This document shows positions 17,901 through 26,617 of a stretch of 32,560 nt of DNA, piece after piece. Made by a program: the position numbers and the translations under genes. The notes under the pieces are model-generated. The model saw only the letters and a program-made list of their open reading frames with translations, was not told the DNA's origin and searched no databases. The stretch spans positions 1-32,560 of the forward strand of contig CAZWLN010000053.1 in the NCBI GenBank assembly GCA_964634885.1, in the 5' to 3' direction. Every line of letters starts with the position of its first letter. The stretch's first letter is position 1. The DNA comes from DAINRZ01 sp964634885. Lineage in GTDB: Bacteria; Bacteroidota; Ignavibacteria; Kapaibacteriales; UBA2268.

Positions 17901-19423
17901 TGGCTGCCGTCCGGTTCGGTTTCGTTCTTCTGCCTGTCCGGCAGCAGGAGCAGGAGTGTATCGGCATAGAGGATTCCTCCGGATATCCTGCCTTTGACAA
18001 CTAAGTTGTTGTAATTGTATGTGCTGTACTTTGACTGACGCGACTTAACATCGATTTTCGTATCCATCCTGGCAGGGTCGAAACTTTTGCCTGTAACTTT
18101 TATGTCGGCGTTAAGGCTGCTTCCAAGGCTTTTCGTGCCTGTAATGCCGGCCAGGTTAAGATTGGTGGTACTTGCTTCTAAGTCATATTTCTCTTTGTCG
18201 AGGTCCAGTGTACCTGTTCCCGTAACGCTGCCAGAGCCTGTCCTGACGTCAAAATCTGCCTGGATGGTGTTATTCCTGAAACCGGCATTAAGCGATTCAA
18301 TCGAAACGAATTCAACTGAGGGGATTGACTCAAAGACAGACGGGGGAATGAAATTCGACAGGTCGGCAAGTTCGATGTCAGACTTCTCAAATTCGACATT
18401 ATAGCCGGCCAGTTCTGCAATTCCAAGGTTATAAGCAGTCCCCCTGAAGTTCAGGTTTGTCCCACCGTTTTTCAGTTTGAACCGCTCAAGAATAAACTCG
18501 CCGACGGTTCCCCTGGCTGCAATGTCAATCATTATGTCCTGGGAATTGCCTGCCGCAAAATCGGTAAAAAGCCTGATGTCCTTAGGTGAAACAGTGCCGG
18601 CATAGAGTTTGAAGCCAAAGTATCCGGGAGCGAAAGTATATTTGGTAATGGGTTCGAAAATATCGACATTATCTGCTTTTAAGCTAAAAGCCAAGTCGCT
18701 GTTTGCAGTTTTCAAGGCACATTTCGACAGATCAATCCCTTTTTTATTTACCCCTATTCCGATGTCCAGGTCCTTCAGCACCAATCCCGACTGCTTTTCT
18801 TCGAAAGCAATTTTACTGATGTCAACATTAAAATCAAGGTTCTTCAGGTCGGCAAAAGCGCCCAGTTCCAGGTTGAAACTGCGGGCGTCAATATCGGTAA
18901 AATTTATCTTTCCGGGTACTGAGGTCTGATTCTGATCGAGACATCGGACTGTACCGTCGTTAATAGCGAGGCGCCTGATGTCGAATACTAATTCCGGCAG
19001 AGGAGATGGAGGTTTCTCGGGAGAAGGCTTTGCAATAAGCTCAAAGTTCCATTTTTCAGAACCCTTTTTCTTTTGCAACAGTATCCTGGGATTGTCGAGT
19101 ACAAGGCTGCTGACGGTAATCCGTCCGTCGAGGAGGTCGAAGAAATCGGCGTCCAGTGTAATTTTCTTTACATAGGCCAGCGTGTCTCCGTCAACAACCA
19201 TTGTCGCATCCCACACCTCCACTCCGCTAAAGGGATTGAGGTAAAGGTCTGAAACTGTTATCTCAGCTTCGAGGCTATTGTTGACAAAACTGAGGGCAGC
19301 GTCGGCAAACCAGCCGCGAAAAGGCTTGAACTGGGTAAAAACAATCAGCAGGACAGAAAGGAATACGAGTAGTGCGAGAAGGATAATCGCTCCCCTGACC
19401 AGTATTTTCTTCAATACTCTCAA
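14903..19423 (-). CDS. TamB/AsmA-like envelope protein with DUF490-type C-terminus
   Basis: A 1506-aa inner-membrane-anchored periplasmic protein. An N-terminal helix (IILLALLVFLSVLLIVFTQF, about 12-31) is followed by an AsmA-like N-domain and a very long run of beta-rich repeats. These match the hydrophobic-groove bridge of the TamB/AsmA family, thought to move phospholipid between membranes or assist outer-membrane protein assembly. The last 350 residues fit the TamB C-terminal domain: NLKAEYSGVTEINNNQRNY, REDAIFLLLSGRTKAELF and a terminal strand ending in IKVKIIGSY. Only a TTG start (19423) is available near the hydrophobic segment; AGGAG lies just upstream with short spacing. No TamA/BamA gene is adjacent. 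It diverges from the vWA-WD40 gene over a 248-nt promoter region. Confident of the superfamily; the exact transport role is unproven. Confidence 0.88.
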   Translation of the reverse strand: MRVLKKILVRGAIILLALLVFLSVLLIVFTQFKPFRGWFADAALSFVNNSLEAEITVSDLYLNPFSGVEVWDATMVVDGDTLAYVKKITLDADFFDLLDGRITVSSLVLDNPRILLQKKKGSEKWNFELIAKPSPEKPPSPLPELVFDIRRLAINDGTVRCLDQNQTSVPGKINFTDIDARSFNLELGAFADLKNLDFNVDISKIAFEEKQSGLVLKDLDIGIGVNKKGIDLSKCALKTANSDLAFSLKADNVDIFEPITKYTFAPGYFGFKLYAGTVSPKDIRLFTDFAAGNSQDIMIDIAARGTVGEFILERFKLKNGGTNLNFRGTAYNLGIAELAGYNVEFEKSDIELADLSNFIPPSVFESIPSVEFVSIESLNAGFRNNTIQADFDVRTGSGSVTGTGTLDLDKEKYDLEASTTNLNLAGITGTKSLGSSLNADIKVTGKSFDPARMDTKIDVKSRQSKYSTYNYNNLVVKGRISGGILYADTLLLLLPDRQKNETEPDGSQAVSVNFNGILDIRNRKEPYYKGKLAFSSINLKDILNAPDAPKRIGGEINVEGRGFDPDRMNGELTADIYELEFGDKSFMPFTVAVKAFSDGNQRKLDITSSFMNLSVEGDYSYDKLISLIETQSSYLTGYIGKKLRDVDFNRASDTLLPESVYNLGRFDPFRLKIKGTINDLSPVAIFLDSTKLTLKAKIDISVSVTEKQSSVNIDSLVVYSFFYESPGTMVAVRPTQINSALVMSIADSVLSLSHLDLSVKSQFPVTYNDLQIVKPDVDLSIADDIINFSVSGGYGNDISGVVRGSVELKNKNIGINLSSLSADYKNSISIHNVKPVVADISSSGFNVRQFELQRGANETISLSGKFNDDVADNVKLSIANLPFNGYNSLLPASVAEGLKKIQGKIESLDIEIGDSLKNPDIKLHLKTDQLLADRIPVGAIDLFLRHKNSVVKGNLSLVTTKDNEYKKYLSVDINSFPINLALKDVKDRIHEQMPLNVSVYTDELPLNLLSPFLAGTVESLKGSLNLEVNINGNIGKPLNYSGRVLTRNASFHLIPTNMSFFADTDIELKDGEVIVNNIELRNTASDFARGRLNLNGKVQLKDYDLRSIDVSLRSKGFKVLSRASSASIPSIYGDVIISTGPSNIKFVSDMSNSTLKGNINIEQARLFMPNKKTTQSTISKIKYEFAGNKTAVSLLDTMKAAARQQKDSAAAKNGNGKNGSFYKGMAIDLDVNILKPIYMDMDLFSLFFTQKLTAEIGTIDKTMGLKFSKDRNTEDAMVYGELELKKGSKLSFIKVFNTEGFITFPTGNMGNPALNLKAEYSGVTEINNNQRNYVVILKITGTKDKPMIDFDYKIDDEEATGDTSQIREDAIFLLLSGRTKAELFSSGGAQANIVSDLGNTGLSTAVSTALSQILAGTIIKSADIELSESWEETKLKLSGQLVGYVGWKFGGNVADLMGNNEITIELPLDFLLNNAMIQFTWTTNPETIITKDQKKGEIKVKIIGSY

Positions 19424-19671
19424 TTAGCTCCTGCAAAATTTTTATACTTACAGCACAAATTGTGCCCGATTTTTTCACATTGACGAATATTTTAATGTAT
19501 TAATTGATAGGATATATCAGAAAATCCGGGACAGAAAAATTTGTTCAAAAAAAATTCCAGCCCCATGAAAATAATTGTAACTTTTTTACATTTTTTCAGT
19601 CTATATATCAAGTTGGCGGAAATTAATATTTCCGTCCCCTTGTGTCGTTGTAAGTGAAAAAGGGAAATCGG

Positions 19672-22600
19672 ATGAGAAGACTGATACTGTTACTTTTCAT
19701 TGCAATCAACTATATATCTGCCTCTCAGATATTAAGCGTGTATTCCCCCGACACTTCTTCTTTTCCCGTTGTCAGGGCCAGTTTTCTGGCGTTCGACAGC
19801 CAGCGGAAGCAGCTATTGAATTTGTCTGCTTCCGACTTCACAGTAACCGAAGACGGAGTACCCCGGAAGGTACTGAGTGTCGGTTGTCCCCAGCCCAAAC
19901 CGCCCGATGCCCTTTCAAGCGTAATTGTCATCGATTGTTCCGGTTCGATGGAAGTCAATGGAATAAATATTGCAAAGACCGCTGCCGAAACCTGGTTCGA
20001 TTACCTGCCGACAGATGTTTCAGATTGTGCTGTGACCTCTTTTAACGTTATGAATTACCTGTTGCAGGATTTCACCGGCGACAAAGTATTGCTCCACAGG
20101 GCAATAGAATATCTCTTACCTGACGGCGATACCTACTATGATGCGGCACTGCTCGATCCGCATGCAGGCGCCATTCCTGTGGCTTCCAGGGGAACCCACA
20201 AAAGAATTGTCATATTTCTGTCCGACGGCTATCCTAATATCATCCCCCAAACTGAAAGGATAATAGCCGAAGCAAAAGACAAGAACATCATCATATACTC
20301 TGTCATCCTCGGAATGGATTGCCCCGACTGCATGAAAGACATTTCGTCCCAAACCGGCGGCAAATGGTACGAACAAATCAATACAGCCGAAGAAGCAAAA
20401 GCGGTCTATATGGATATTCTTGCCACAGCACAGAACACCGGCAGGTGTACAATCGAGTGGGAGAGCGGCAACTCTTGCAGCGATTCGCCGGTTAACGCTG
20501 AGATAGCGATTCCGGCTCACAGCCTCCGAACAAACACCGGCTATCAAAAGCCTGAAAGCGCCATCAACAGGCTGGAACTGACACCTCCTTTCATTGCTTT
20601 TGGGAACATTGCACCCGGTACCACAAAAGACACGACAATCACAATCACGGCAAGGAATTCAGATTATACAATTAACAGTATTACCGGTACAAACAGTAAT
20701 TTTACAGTCAAACCCTCTTCATTCACATTGAGTAAGGATCAATCCACAACAATCACCGTCAGCTTCAAACCGGACAGTTCAATGTATTCTTATACCGAAT
20801 TTACAATTGAAAGCGTTCCGTGCGAAACCAGGTTTTCAGCAGTAGGCTACTACTCAAACGGCAAACGGAACGACCTCTCTCTGAAACTTACCTGCCCGAA
20901 CGGCGGGGAGGAATTCGTCACAGGCACAGATACGGCTGTCACCTGGGTAGGAGTAATGCCTGAGGACACTGTCATCCTTGAGTATTCGACAAATGCCGGG
21001 CGCACCTGGAACAGAATTACGGACACGGCCTACGGTTTGAAGTATATCTGGAAAAATGTCCCTGACTCGGTAAGCAAAACCTGCCTGATGAGGATATGGC
21101 TGAAAAACTACCCGCAGGCACAGGAAAGAAGAAGTACAATATTGAACCGTTTCTACGGACATAAAGACAAGATTACGTCCATCAGGTGGAATACCACAGG
21201 TACGAAGATTGCTACCTCTTCGTGGGATAAAAGCATTATTATCTGGAATTCAAACTATTATTCACCCATTCTCACACTAAAGGGCCACAAAGACTATGTA
21301 AACGACTTGTCCTGGAGTCCTGACGGCGCAAAAATCGTAAGTTGCTCCGCCGACAGCTCGCTAATGATCTGGGACACAAAAAGCGGAGCAATCATCACAA
21401 AGATTGACAAAACAGGGTCTGCCGTTACCTCTGTTTCATGGAGCCATGACGGAAAAACAATCGCCGGCGGCGGAACAGACGGCAGTGTAAAGATCTGGGA
21501 CGCAGCCACCGGCAATCTTCTAAAAACCCTGACTAAGCACAGGCTGAAAGTCAACTCAGTCTGCTGGAGCCCCAAAGGGGACAGGCTTGCAACTGGCGGA
21601 AGCGATCCTCATGTCATGATCTGGGACGCAGCTTCAGGCAATGTTCTTGATTCACTTCCAACAGACAATATCGGAGTCAACAAGATCGATTGGAGTCCCG
21701 ACGGAACGATGATCGGCCTGGCGTCTGAATTCAACCTGGTAATGATCTACGACGGCAACAGCTACAAATTCGTCAAATACCTTGACAAGTTCGCCTATGA
21801 CATCCGCTGGAGCCGGGACAGCAAGAGAGTACTCATGGGGAAAAGATACGGAGAGATTGCCGTTACGGAAGTCAGTACAGGCAACAGCCTGTTTAAGGTC
21901 TATGCAGGCCAGACGGACATCTGGTCCGTTTGCTGGAGTCCCGACAACAATAGGGTAGCAGGCAATTCCCTCGATTCGAACTCAACAGCTTTCACAAACT
22001 ATGAGGCCTCTGTCTGGGATTGTCAAACCGGCAAAAAACTGGGCTTTTTCCATTCCTGGCCATTATTCTGCTATTCCATGTGCTGGGATTCACAAAGCAG
22101 GAGATTAGTCAGCTATTATTTTTGCAACGACCGCCTGATTACAAGGGATATATACTCCGGAAGAACAGAGAATATCATCATTAACAAGAAATCAATAATT
22201 ACTCAGGTTGCGCTAAGTCCAAGCGACAGGATACTTGCCAGCTCCCGCAGTCCGTACTATGTAACATTATACAATTACGATACCGGAGCAATGATGTATG
22301 AATTTGAAAGGGCAAGTGCAATTGATTTCATAAACTGGAGCCCTGACGGTTTAACGATAGCAATCAACGGGCCGGGTTTCACAATAAGTATATGGGATGT
22401 TTTAAATAATAAAGAAGCTAAAGCTCTTGGCCAACATCAGCATTACGTTACAAACGCACTCTGGAACGATGATGGGACAAAAATTGCCAGCATCTGCGCC
22501 AATGATACGGTAAAGATTTGGGATACGGAGAATGGCCGGCTGCTGTATAATATTTTAGTTGAAGGTTTCTCCGGAGGATACAGTTGGAGCCCCGACGGGA

Positions 22601-24264
22601 CATTATTGGCAATCGGATGCGGAGACAGCACTGTTAAATTCTTCAGCGTTGTTACCGGTGAATTTATCCGTTCATCTCAAAAGTATAAACGGGGAATTAA
22701 ATTGGTAGAATGGAATCCAAAAGGTAAATACATTGCTCTCACCCTTGCCGACGACAACAGGATATTCCTGTGGGACTGGCAGAGCGGCGTTGACGATGAT
22801 ACGCTCATCGGCCATGAGGATGACCTGCATCTAATAAAGTGGAGTCCTGACGGTACAAAACTGGCAAGCTCCTCCAATGACCTGTCGGTAATTGTCTGGA
22901 ATGTAAACATTGGAAGCAACTACGATGTGTCCGACAGCCTGTGGTCCATTGTCAGCCCCAAATTGCAGAGCCTAGATGTCAACATGGGCAAAGTACTTGT
23001 CGGGACAGGTAAAGACTCGGTGATACAGGAATTAGTTATCAATAAAGGCACATTCAGAAGCCACACGGATAGCATTTACTTTGAAGGGGCCGACCGGGAC
23101 AAGTTCAGCCTTGTTTCAGGTTTCCCACCTTTCGACGTTGCACCGGGAGAACCTCACCGGGTAGAAATTCGTTTTACACCCGTTACTGCAGGGATTAATA
23201 ATGCAGTAATAGTAATCCTCGCCGACAATGATACCCTCAGGCAGTCCATCACCGGAGAAGGCATCGTACCGGTAGTAAACGTCGGGACAAAGATAGTCGA
23301 TTTCGGTCAGGTAAAGGTACTGTCCCACAGAGACACTGCTGTGGCATTAATAGAAAATCTGTCTTCAGCGCCTGTTACCGTCAATTCACTCGAACTGTCA
23401 GGCGCCGGTAAAAGACACTTCGCAATCATCGACAATCAACCGTTTACACTGAACAGCAATGAACAGAAAGCAATCAGGCTCAGGTTTCAGCCCCTTTCCG
23501 TCGGCGGAACATATTCAATGCTCGAATTCCATTACACCGGCGACGCTTCTCCTGCTGTCACCCAGCTCTATGGTACGGGCGAAGGTGTACTTGTTTACAT
23601 TGCCGGGGATTCTGCCTATGTATCCGAACAAAAACAGCTTAAACTCATCTGCAATTTCGAAAATACTGAATTGCTGCCCACCGTAGCAGACAGCATAAAT
23701 GCAAAGATCAGGTTCCAGAAAACCATCCTTGCCCCGGCTTCCGGCAATATCCCCTTTACAATTGAGGACGACTCCACATTCATCGTAGTCAGCACAAAAG
23801 TAACCAACAATAACCTTATTGCAGAAATCCCGCTGATTGCCGGCCTGGGAACAGTTACAGAAACAACGGTGGACATTGTTACACTCCGCTTTATTGACTC
23901 CAAAGGAGAAACAGTCAATCTTACCGACGAAAGCAGGTCTGGATTGTTCAGGCTCTTAGGTATCTGCCGTGAAGGAGGCGCCCGTCTGGTCAATCCTGAA
24001 GGACAGGTCAGCATCGTGTCAATAGTACCCAACCCCGTACAGGAATCGGTAAGTATTACTCTCAACCTCGTTGAAAAAGGGCCGACAACACTCCATCTTT
24101 CCGACCTCCTTGGCAGGGTGCAGATTTGCCTTTACGAAGACTGTAACAGCAGTTACGGCACGAAGACAATTAATGCTTCACTGGAGGGACTGCCCGCCGG
24201 AGTCTATTACATTACGCTCCGTACACCGACAGTACTACAGACAATGAAATTAATGAAGAACTGA
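19672..24264 (+). CDS. Secreted vWA / 14-blade WD40 / ASH-like T9SS surface protein
   Basis: A 1530-aa multidomain protein with a signal peptide (MRRLILLLFIAINYISAS). A vWA domain at about 80-270 has an intact MIDAS: DCSGS at 88-92, T154, D185. Next come an ASH/choice-of-anchor-like strand domain (about 290-380), an Ig-like segment opening CPNGGEEF, and 14 WD40-type blades (cores like WSPDGTKLA...VIVWN, about 485-1085), enough for two seven-bladed propellers. Two more ASH-like domains and a cohesin-like stretch follow. The last 85 residues are a T9SS type A sorting domain (VPNPVQESVSITL, LSDLLGR, LPAGVYYITL). It should pass the Sec system, then T9SS, and be displayed or released. The ATG at 19672 has AAGGGAA upstream; a GTG at 19654 would spoil the signal peptide. 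Adhesion or protein scaffolding is inferred. Confidence 0.93.
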   Translation: MRRLILLLFIAINYISASQILSVYSPDTSSFPVVRASFLAFDSQRKQLLNLSASDFTVTEDGVPRKVLSVGCPQPKPPDALSSVIVIDCSGSMEVNGINIAKTAAETWFDYLPTDVSDCAVTSFNVMNYLLQDFTGDKVLLHRAIEYLLPDGDTYYDAALLDPHAGAIPVASRGTHKRIVIFLSDGYPNIIPQTERIIAEAKDKNIIIYSVILGMDCPDCMKDISSQTGGKWYEQINTAEEAKAVYMDILATAQNTGRCTIEWESGNSCSDSPVNAEIAIPAHSLRTNTGYQKPESAINRLELTPPFIAFGNIAPGTTKDTTITITARNSDYTINSITGTNSNFTVKPSSFTLSKDQSTTITVSFKPDSSMYSYTEFTIESVPCETRFSAVGYYSNGKRNDLSLKLTCPNGGEEFVTGTDTAVTWVGVMPEDTVILEYSTNAGRTWNRITDTAYGLKYIWKNVPDSVSKTCLMRIWLKNYPQAQERRSTILNRFYGHKDKITSIRWNTTGTKIATSSWDKSIIIWNSNYYSPILTLKGHKDYVNDLSWSPDGAKIVSCSADSSLMIWDTKSGAIITKIDKTGSAVTSVSWSHDGKTIAGGGTDGSVKIWDAATGNLLKTLTKHRLKVNSVCWSPKGDRLATGGSDPHVMIWDAASGNVLDSLPTDNIGVNKIDWSPDGTMIGLASEFNLVMIYDGNSYKFVKYLDKFAYDIRWSRDSKRVLMGKRYGEIAVTEVSTGNSLFKVYAGQTDIWSVCWSPDNNRVAGNSLDSNSTAFTNYEASVWDCQTGKKLGFFHSWPLFCYSMCWDSQSRRLVSYYFCNDRLITRDIYSGRTENIIINKKSIITQVALSPSDRILASSRSPYYVTLYNYDTGAMMYEFERASAIDFINWSPDGLTIAINGPGFTISIWDVLNNKEAKALGQHQHYVTNALWNDDGTKIASICANDTVKIWDTENGRLLYNILVEGFSGGYSWSPDGTLLAIGCGDSTVKFFSVVTGEFIRSSQKYKRGIKLVEWNPKGKYIALTLADDNRIFLWDWQSGVDDDTLIGHEDDLHLIKWSPDGTKLASSSNDLSVIVWNVNIGSNYDVSDSLWSIVSPKLQSLDVNMGKVLVGTGKDSVIQELVINKGTFRSHTDSIYFEGADRDKFSLVSGFPPFDVAPGEPHRVEIRFTPVTAGINNAVIVILADNDTLRQSITGEGIVPVVNVGTKIVDFGQVKVLSHRDTAVALIENLSSAPVTVNSLELSGAGKRHFAIIDNQPFTLNSNEQKAIRLRFQPLSVGGTYSMLEFHYTGDASPAVTQLYGTGEGVLVYIAGDSAYVSEQKQLKLICNFENTELLPTVADSINAKIRFQKTILAPASGNIPFTIEDDSTFIVVSTKVTNNNLIAEIPLIAGLGTVTETTVDIVTLRFIDSKGETVNLTDESRSGLFRLLGICREGGARLVNPEGQVSIVSIVPNPVQESVSITLNLVEKGPTTLHLSDLLGRVQICLYEDCNSSYGTKTINASLEGLPAGVYYITLRTPTVLQTMKLMKN

Positions 24265-24335
24265 GAATTAGTGGTTCTTCATCATTTTTTATGGGTAAAT
24301 ATGTATTGACAGGTGGATAAGATATTCATTTGAAG

Positions 24336-24599
24336 CCACCCCATCCCGGCCTTCCCCAAGGGGAAGGTGAAAGAAAACCGGTAATTCTGCTTTTCTGTTC
24401 TCTTTACTTTATTAACTTGATGAACTTTACGAACTTGATAAACTTGACCACCCCATCCCGGCCTTCCCCAAGGGGAAGGTGAAAGAAAACCGGTAATTCT
24501 GCTTTTCTGTTCTCTTTACTTTATTAACTTGATGAACTTTACGAACTTGATAAACTTGACCACCCCATCCCGGCCTTCCCCAAGGGGAAGGTGAAAGAA
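24336..24599. repeat. 112-bp tandem repeat, 2.4 copies, with nested 9-bp repeats
   Basis: Units start at 24336, 24448 and 24560 (third truncated at 24599) and look identical over their shared length. Each starts ccaccccatcccggccttcc, contains the inverted repeat ccttcccc-aa-ggggaagg and ends in four degenerate 9-bp units of the form aactt-t/g-a-n-n (in unit 1: aacttgatg, aactttacg, aacttgata, aacttgacc at 24414-24449). Related 9-bp units occur at 32443-32487. Confidence 0.9.
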
Positions 24600-24706
24600 G
24601 CGGCGGTGTTCTTAAAGTCCTCCCCAGTGGGGAGGATTTAGGTGGGGTTGAAGAACAACAAGTATAATATTTCCTCATCCCGAGCAGTGGAAAGCCGCAT
24701 CAGTAA

Positions 24707-24726
24707 AGACGCAAGGCCTTGCGTCT
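24707..24726. repeat. Perfect 20-bp palindrome, REP-like
   Basis: Self-complementary over 24707-24726; the central cgcaaggccttgcg is identical to that of the palindrome at 135-160. It sits in an intergenic spacer and has no T-tract. Confidence 0.78.
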
Positions 24727-25053
24727 CAATAAATTAATTCAATAGTGAAGCCTCTTTGCCATCATCATGTTAAATATATTATGTTTACCCATACTGAATA
24801 GAAAAGAGCCGAAATAATTTTCAATAAATAATTATTTGAAATCCCTGCCGCTTCGCCTTACCCAATCATTAGAAAATGATAATACGATGATTCGGATAAT
24901 TGATTCCTGAAATAACAATTCGATTTTTTTAATTTATTCTTTTGACAGATTTCTGAAATTTTAAGATATTTGTTTTTCTGTATTGGTATGTATATGAATT
25001 TATTGTAAATCTGTACATTATTTTGCAAGCATAAAATCTGAATGGAGATGAAG

Positions 25054-26244
25054 ATGGATTTATTTGAAAAATGCTTTAATTTTACAAGAGCGGATGAAGT
25101 CAAGGCTGCCGGCCTCTATCCCTATTTCCACCCGATAGAAGAAAACGAAGGCCCTGTCGTAACAATCGAGGGACGCAAGTTCATCATGGCCGGTTCTAAC
25201 AATTACCTTGGACTTACGGCCCATCCCAAAGTCAAAGAAGCCGCAATCGAAGCTGTAAAGAAATACGGCACCGGCTGTTCCGGTTCCCGCTACCTTACCG
25301 GCACACTCGACCTGCACAATGAACTGGAAGACAGGCTCGCCAAATTCCTCGGCTATGAATCTGTACTGTTGTTCAGCACCGGTTACCAGACAGCCCTTGG
25401 CATTGTCTCAACCCTGGCCTCAAAAGGCGACTATGTCGTATGCGACAAAGAAGACCATGCGTCCATCATCAGCGCTTCTGTAATGGCTAAAGGCGGTTTT
25501 GCCGAGTTCCTGAGGTATAAACATAACAATATGGAAGATCTCGACAGGGTACTTTCCGGCATTCCGGCCGACGCTCCCAAATTCGTCCTAACCGACGGCG
25601 TCTTCTCCGTTACAGGCGAGATCGTTCACCTGCCCGAACTTCTGGAAGTATGCAAAAAACACAACGCCCGCGTATTAGTTGACGACGCACACGCTACAGG
25701 CGTCGTAGGCGTTGGTGGCAGGGGTACTGCCAGCCATTTCGGCCTTGTGAAAGAAACAGACATGACAATGGGCACTTTCTCGAAGACATTTTCTTCGCTC
25801 GGCGGATTCGTCGGAGGCCCCGAAAGAGTAATCAACTACCTGAAACATCATTCACCGGCATTGATCTTCAGCGCCAGCCCCACGCCGCCGTCTTGTGCAG
25901 CTGCCCTGGCCTCGCTCGACCTGCTTGAAGAGAATCCGGGCCTGGTGGACAAATTGCTCCGAAACGCTGAAAAAGCAAGGAAAGGCTTCCGTGAAGTCGG
26001 CTTCAAGGTCTATGACAGTAATACGGCCATTGTACCGGTAATGGTAGGTGAACCCGAAAAAGCATTCATCTTCTGGCGCAAACTGTTTGACCGCGGCGTG
26101 TTTGTCAACGCTTTCATTCCCCCGGGCGTACCGCCGCACATGAGCATGATGAGAACAAGCTATATGGCTTCACATGAAGACCATCACATCGAACAGATTG
26201 TCGAGATCTTCGGCGAAATCGGCAAAGAGCTCGGATTGATATAA
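25054..26244 (+). CDS. Serine palmitoyltransferase-like alpha-oxoamine synthase
   Basis: PLP enzyme of the alpha-oxoamine synthase family, which condenses an amino acid with an acyl-CoA. Seen in the 396-aa protein: the PLP-stacking histidine in DKEDHAS (H135), DDAH (D210, H213) for the cofactor ring, and the Schiff-base lysine in GTFSKTFSSLGGF (K244). That lysine context, SK(S/T)F followed by LGGF, resembles serine palmitoyltransferase more than BioF or glycine C-acetyltransferase, whose motif is usually LGKAxG. The likely reaction is serine + palmitoyl-CoA to 3-ketosphinganine, the first step of sphingolipid synthesis on the cytoplasmic side. I chose the ATG at 25054 because GGAG lies 6 nt before it; in-frame ATGs at 25042 and 25048 are possible. 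No acyl carrier or reductase gene is adjacent. Family certain, substrate probable. Confidence 0.88.
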   Translation: MDLFEKCFNFTRADEVKAAGLYPYFHPIEENEGPVVTIEGRKFIMAGSNNYLGLTAHPKVKEAAIEAVKKYGTGCSGSRYLTGTLDLHNELEDRLAKFLGYESVLLFSTGYQTALGIVSTLASKGDYVVCDKEDHASIISASVMAKGGFAEFLRYKHNNMEDLDRVLSGIPADAPKFVLTDGVFSVTGEIVHLPELLEVCKKHNARVLVDDAHATGVVGVGGRGTASHFGLVKETDMTMGTFSKTFSSLGGFVGGPERVINYLKHHSPALIFSASPTPPSCAAALASLDLLEENPGLVDKLLRNAEKARKGFREVGFKVYDSNTAIVPVMVGEPEKAFIFWRKLFDRGVFVNAFIPPGVPPHMSMMRTSYMASHEDHHIEQIVEIFGEIGKELGLI

Positions 26245-26268
26245 AATATTGATGGATTAAAATTTGAG

Positions 26269-26302
26269 AATGGGTTGTAAATGATTTACAGCCCATTTTT
26301 TT
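26269..26302 (+). terminator. Rho-independent terminator of the spt-like gene
   Basis: aatgggttgtaaat and atttacagcccatt form a 14-bp stem (one G-U pair) around a single central base, so the real loop must open a few pairs. It is followed by a T-run to 26302. It lies 25 nt after the stop codon, between two convergent genes. Confidence 0.82.
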
Positions 26303-26315
26303 ATATTTTTTCTAC

Positions 26316-26615
26316 TTACTGCTGTAGTTTCTGAATATCCTGCCTACTGAGTTTTGTAAATTTCATAACAGTATTGATGTCAATACCATTGCTCATCATC
26401 TCCAATGCAACCGCTTCCATTGCTTTTTTACTGCCGATCATTATTCCCTCTTCTTTGCCGATCATTATTCCTCTTTCTTCACCGATTTTAATACCCTTCT
26501 CATGGGCAAACGACAAACGGTCGGCTTCATCGCGGACGGCTTTCTCACGGTATTCCATGATCGCCCGCAAATCAGGGTCGGCTGCTGCCTTTTGCATTCG
26601 TTTTATTGCTTTCAT
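26316..26615 (-). CDS. Free-standing duplicate of the Rpn C-terminal domain (RpnS-like, 99 aa)
   Basis: This ORF runs MKAIKRMQKAAADPDLRAIM to RQDIQKLQQ and repeats the last 111 codons of the upstream Rpn gene with only about five base changes (two visible residue changes, D to N and I to M near the end) and one 36-bp difference. It lacks the nuclease core. Its ATG is 2 nt after the nuclease stop (TAA-TA-ATG), so translation by coupling or reinitiation is plausible; it has no Shine-Dalgarno of its own. Its first codon corresponds exactly to the internal start inside the parent gene. In E. coli, C-terminal Rpn fragments made from internal starts neutralise the full-length nuclease. A second antitoxin dose is therefore my inference; a non-functional duplication remnant is the alternative. 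Confidence 0.6.
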   Translation of the reverse strand: MKAIKRMQKAAADPDLRAIMEYREKAVRDEADRLSFAHEKGIKIGEERGIMIGKEEGIMIGSKKAMEAVALEMMSNGIDINTVMKFTKLSRQDIQKLQQ

Positions 26616-26617
26616 TA

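Larger units (their letters stand above)
24265..25053. other. Repeat-filled spacer between the T9SS protein and the spt-like gene
   Basis: No gene is supported over almost 790 nt. It holds a 112-bp tandem repeat (24336-24599), an inverted repeat cctcccc-agt-ggggagg (24619-24635), a 20-bp palindrome (24707-24726), then AT-rich DNA leading to the next gene. Reading frames here translate the repeats and are not believable as proteins. Confidence 0.6.

Noticed and set aside
19654..19671. GTG start six codons before the vWA-WD40 ATG
   Set aside because: The ATG at 19672 has a purine-rich ribosome binding site and gives a compact signal peptide; the extension does not.
24336..24599. Possible CRISPR array
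   Set aside because: The unit is 112 bp with identical content throughout and no unique spacers; no cas genes are near.
24427..24678. 83-aa frame across the 112-bp repeat
   Set aside because: It merely translates the tandem repeat, and the repeated unit does not keep a sensible reading pattern.
24858..25103. 81-aa minus-strand frame upstream of the spt-like gene
   Set aside because: AT-rich, overlaps the start of a secure gene, and has no recognisable features.
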